A stretch of 7,139 nt of DNA from Candidatus Aciduliprofundum sp. JdFR-45 (GTDB lineage Archaea; Thermoplasmatota; Thermoplasmata; Thermoplasmatales; JdFR-45). Under the pieces are notes generated by a model, which was given only the letters and a program-made list of their open reading frames with translations, was not told the DNA's origin and did not search any database. Below, piece by piece: positions 5,264 to 7,139 of the stretch (positions within the stretch are counted from its first letter, which is position 1; the number at the start of each line of letters is the position of its first letter). A program made the translations under genes and the position numbers. The DNA is taken from contig MTNG01000001.1 in assembly GCA_002011395.1 (NCBI GenBank), positions 8,361-15,499 of the forward strand. The letters run 5' to 3'.

Positions 5264-5280
5264 TCTTTTTAAAAAATATA
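5264..5280 (+). promoter_or_regulatory. Candidate promoter of the C11 protease gene
   Basis: A T5A6-TATA block (5266-5280) after an A-rich stretch fits an archaeal TATA box. The start site is expected near 5296, giving a leader of about 24 nt. Two TTTTTAT direct repeats upstream (5218-5224 and 5240-5246) could be alternative TATA boxes for longer leaders. The 160-bp gap 5160-5319 holds no gene. Confidence 0.5.
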
Positions 5281-5306
5281 TTCATAGGGAATCTTGAGCG
5301 CATAAT

Positions 5307-5312
5307 GGGAGG
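5307..5312 (+). promoter_or_regulatory. Ribosome binding site that sets the start at 5320
   Basis: GGGAGG is followed by a 7-nt spacer and the ATG at 5320. The in-frame ATG at 5305 overlaps this site and has no site of its own, so 5320 is preferred. Confidence 0.7.
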
Positions 5313-5319
5313 CGAAAGG

Positions 5320-7139
5320 ATGATCGGCGGTAAACGTGCGATTTATGTGGCAATAGGGCTTCTGATAGTGCTGGGAACTCTAAGCGTGGTCTTCGCACCA
5401 CCGATGCAGGAGAACATAGAAACAGAACAAACTCAGACCAAGGCTCTGTATCAGTGGACGGTTATGTGTTATCTGGATGGAGACAACAATCTTGACACCT
5501 ATGGAGACGCTGACCTCTCAGAATTCCAGACTGCAGGGACGGTTCCGGGGGTTGCCGTTATAATAATAAAAGACGATTCTGTGAGCGGGGATAGTGCCCT
5601 TTATGTGGGAGCTGACGGCAGTGCTATATCGCAGGTAACCACAGGGCTCCCAACGTGGTGGCCAGCGACCAATGAACTGGATATGGGCGATGTGAACCTG
5701 CTCATAAACTTCATAGAATGGTGCATGGCCAACTACCCGGCAGACAAGTATTGGCTGGACATGTGGAACCACGGTGGTTCGCTTTACGGAGAATGCTGGG
5801 ATGACACCGATGGAACAAACATAGACCTTGCGGATCTGGTGACAGCGCTTGAGACCGTTCATAGAGACACCGGAGACTGGATTGACGTGATAAGTCATGA
5901 CGAATGTCTAATGGCTGAAAACGGGGTAAATTATAACCAGATGCTCTTCACAAATTACACAGTCTCCTCAGAGGATTCCATAGGCGGAGATGGTTTTGAA
6001 TACCAGAATGTTATGCCACACATAAATAATAATCCTTCAATATCCCCAGAAGCATTCGCATTAGCCATATGCGATGAATACTATCTTTACTATGGCACAT
6101 CAGGAGCATACACCACACTCTCTGCAATAAATAACACACTTTACCACTATTACATGATAGAGGCTTTAAATGCCTTTGGCCAGAAACTTATGCACCAGGC
6201 AGGGACTTTGAACACGCAGATAACAACGGCAAGGGACAACGCTGCAACCTGGCAGGCCACCGTGGGATACGACTTCGACAGGGATATGGTTGATTTCTGC
6301 TATCAGATACAGTCCCAGATACCGGCTTCAACCGATGCCGAGATATACAACAGCGCTGGCCGACTCATAAATATCTCTGACCCCGATGCCGACGGCGCGG
6401 GCGTGATTATGATGCATAACCAGAACCTCGGGGAGTACGGCATAAAGGCTTATGTGGAGAACGGTGCAAGTTACAGAACCGACTATGATCTATCTAGGAT
6501 AACAATAGAAACCAACTGGGACGACTTTGTTAAGGCCATGCTCGCCTCTACGGACTATCCCAATGAGGAGCCCGTCATAGAGATGACGTCGCCCGTTAAC
6601 GGAACGAAGATATACAGCACTCTGGATATCCCCAACATAAACACAACCACCGTATATGGCATAGTGAACATATCCGGAACAATATCCGACCCCGATAGTG
6701 CCCCACCCTATGACACCACGGTTTACAGAGTGGAGATATGCATAGACCGTGACTGGTGGGATACCACTTCCGTTAATCTGGCCCCCGACGGCACCTGGTG
6801 GTTCAACTGGGACACCTCGCTCGTGCCTGAGGGACTGCACCACATCATGGTCCGTGCCTACGACGGTCAGGACTGGTCGGAGTACTACGAACACGCATGG
6901 CTGAATGTTGTGCACAACACACCGCCAACCGTTGACATAACGTATCCGCTTGCAGGCGATGTTGTCTCAGGCACCATAAACATACAGTGGACGGCCAGCG
7001 ATATAGAAGATGGCACATCTCTCACGATAGATATATATTACAGCACGGACAACGCGACGTGGACTCCCATCGTCACGGGTACGAGCAACACGGGTAGCTA
7101 TCCGTGGGACACCACAACCGTCCCCGACGGGCAGTACTA
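5320..7139 (+). CDS. Secreted clostripain-family (C11) cysteine peptidase with Ig-like domains (partial, 3' end missing)
   Basis: The reading frame stays open to the window's right edge (606 codons seen). Residues 1-26 are a signal peptide: basic MIGGKR, a hydrophobic core, and possible cleavage after VVFA. The C11 catalytic domain spans about 45-410. It begins WTVMCYLDGDNNLD (family hallmark) and has the catalytic dyad His151 in WNHGG and Cys196 in DECLMA, 45 residues apart, close to the spacing in characterised clostripain-like proteases. C11 peptidases usually cut after Arg or Lys. From about 418 come Ig-like beta-sandwich units: PVIEMTSPVNGTKI to about 533, then TPPTVDITYPLAGDVV from 534 to the edge, with more likely beyond. 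Such repeats are typical of archaeal surface and secreted proteins. The ATG at 5320 is chosen for its GGGAGG site. The gene is divergent from the anchored propeller, suggesting a shared surface role. Whether a C-terminal anchor exists cannot be seen. Confidence 0.9.
   Translation, partial: MIGGKRAIYVAIGLLIVLGTLSVVFAPPMQENIETEQTQTKALYQWTVMCYLDGDNNLDTYGDADLSEFQTAGTVPGVAVIIIKDDSVSGDSALYVGADGSAISQVTTGLPTWWPATNELDMGDVNLLINFIEWCMANYPADKYWLDMWNHGGSLYGECWDDTDGTNIDLADLVTALETVHRDTGDWIDVISHDECLMAENGVNYNQMLFTNYTVSSEDSIGGDGFEYQNVMPHINNNPSISPEAFALAICDEYYLYYGTSGAYTTLSAINNTLYHYYMIEALNAFGQKLMHQAGTLNTQITTARDNAATWQATVGYDFDRDMVDFCYQIQSQIPASTDAEIYNSAGRLINISDPDADGAGVIMMHNQNLGEYGIKAYVENGASYRTDYDLSRITIETNWDDFVKAMLASTDYPNEEPVIEMTSPVNGTKIYSTLDIPNINTTTVYGIVNISGTISDPDSAPPYDTTVYRVEICIDRDWWDTTSVNLAPDGTWWFNWDTSLVPEGLHHIMVRAYDGQDWSEYYEHAWLNVVHNTPPTVDITYPLAGDVVSGTINIQWTASDIEDGTSLTIDIYYSTDNATWTPIVTGTSNTGSYPWDTTTVPDGQY

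Noticed and set aside
5160..5303. N-terminal extension of the propeller protein from an ATG at 5303
   Set aside because: The extra 48 residues come from the AT-rich divergent promoter, would precede the signal segment, and conflict with a TATA box correctly placed for a start at 5159.
6490..6915. 141-residue minus-strand open frame opposite the Ig-like region of the protease
   Set aside because: The plus strand encodes coherent Ig-like repeats here, so the minus frame is incidental.

Overview
The window looks archaeal, most likely a euryarchaeon. The evidence is a transcription factor B gene, a stand-alone GMP synthase amidotransferase subunit (GuaAA), a KaiC-like single-domain ATPase, archaeal TATA/BRE promoters, and GGTGAT or GGAGG ribosome binding sites. 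Codon use favours ATA (Ile) and AGG/AGA (Arg), with a GC content that looks a little above half. A Thermoplasmata-type lineage is my guess, from the secreted clostripain-like protein with Ig-like domains and the general gene content. The sequence alone does not prove it.

Layout. Positions 1-1229 (minus): tfb followed by the N-terminal half of guaAA, 6 bp apart and probably co-transcribed. Positions 1230-1433: a 204-bp divergent control region rich in dyads. Positions 1434-1787 (plus): a small winged-helix regulator, whose last bases overlap the end of rpiA tail to tail. Positions 4007-1782 (minus): a three-gene overlapping operon, KaiC-like ATPase, then a protein with two winged helices, then rpiA. 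Positions 5159-4053 (minus): a membrane-anchored beta-propeller protein. Positions 5160-5319: a divergent promoter region. Positions 5320-7139 (plus): a large secreted C11 (clostripain-like) cysteine protease with Ig-like domains, running off the right edge.

How the genes may work together. The left two thirds is regulatory and nucleotide-related. RpiA makes ribose 5-phosphate, the precursor of PRPP, and GuaAA supplies ammonia for GMP synthesis, so both feed purine nucleotides. The KaiC-like ATPase and its overlapping winged-helix partner look like a signalling/transcription pair that controls, or is co-expressed with, rpiA. The right third is a cell-surface module: an anchored propeller and a secreted protease, divergently transcribed from one promoter region.

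There is no RNA gene, CRISPR array, insertion sequence or other mobile element that I can support, and no gene-free stretch longer than about 200 bp. The most interesting items are the KaiC-wHTH-rpiA operon and the symmetrical elements around the tfb and small-regulator promoters.
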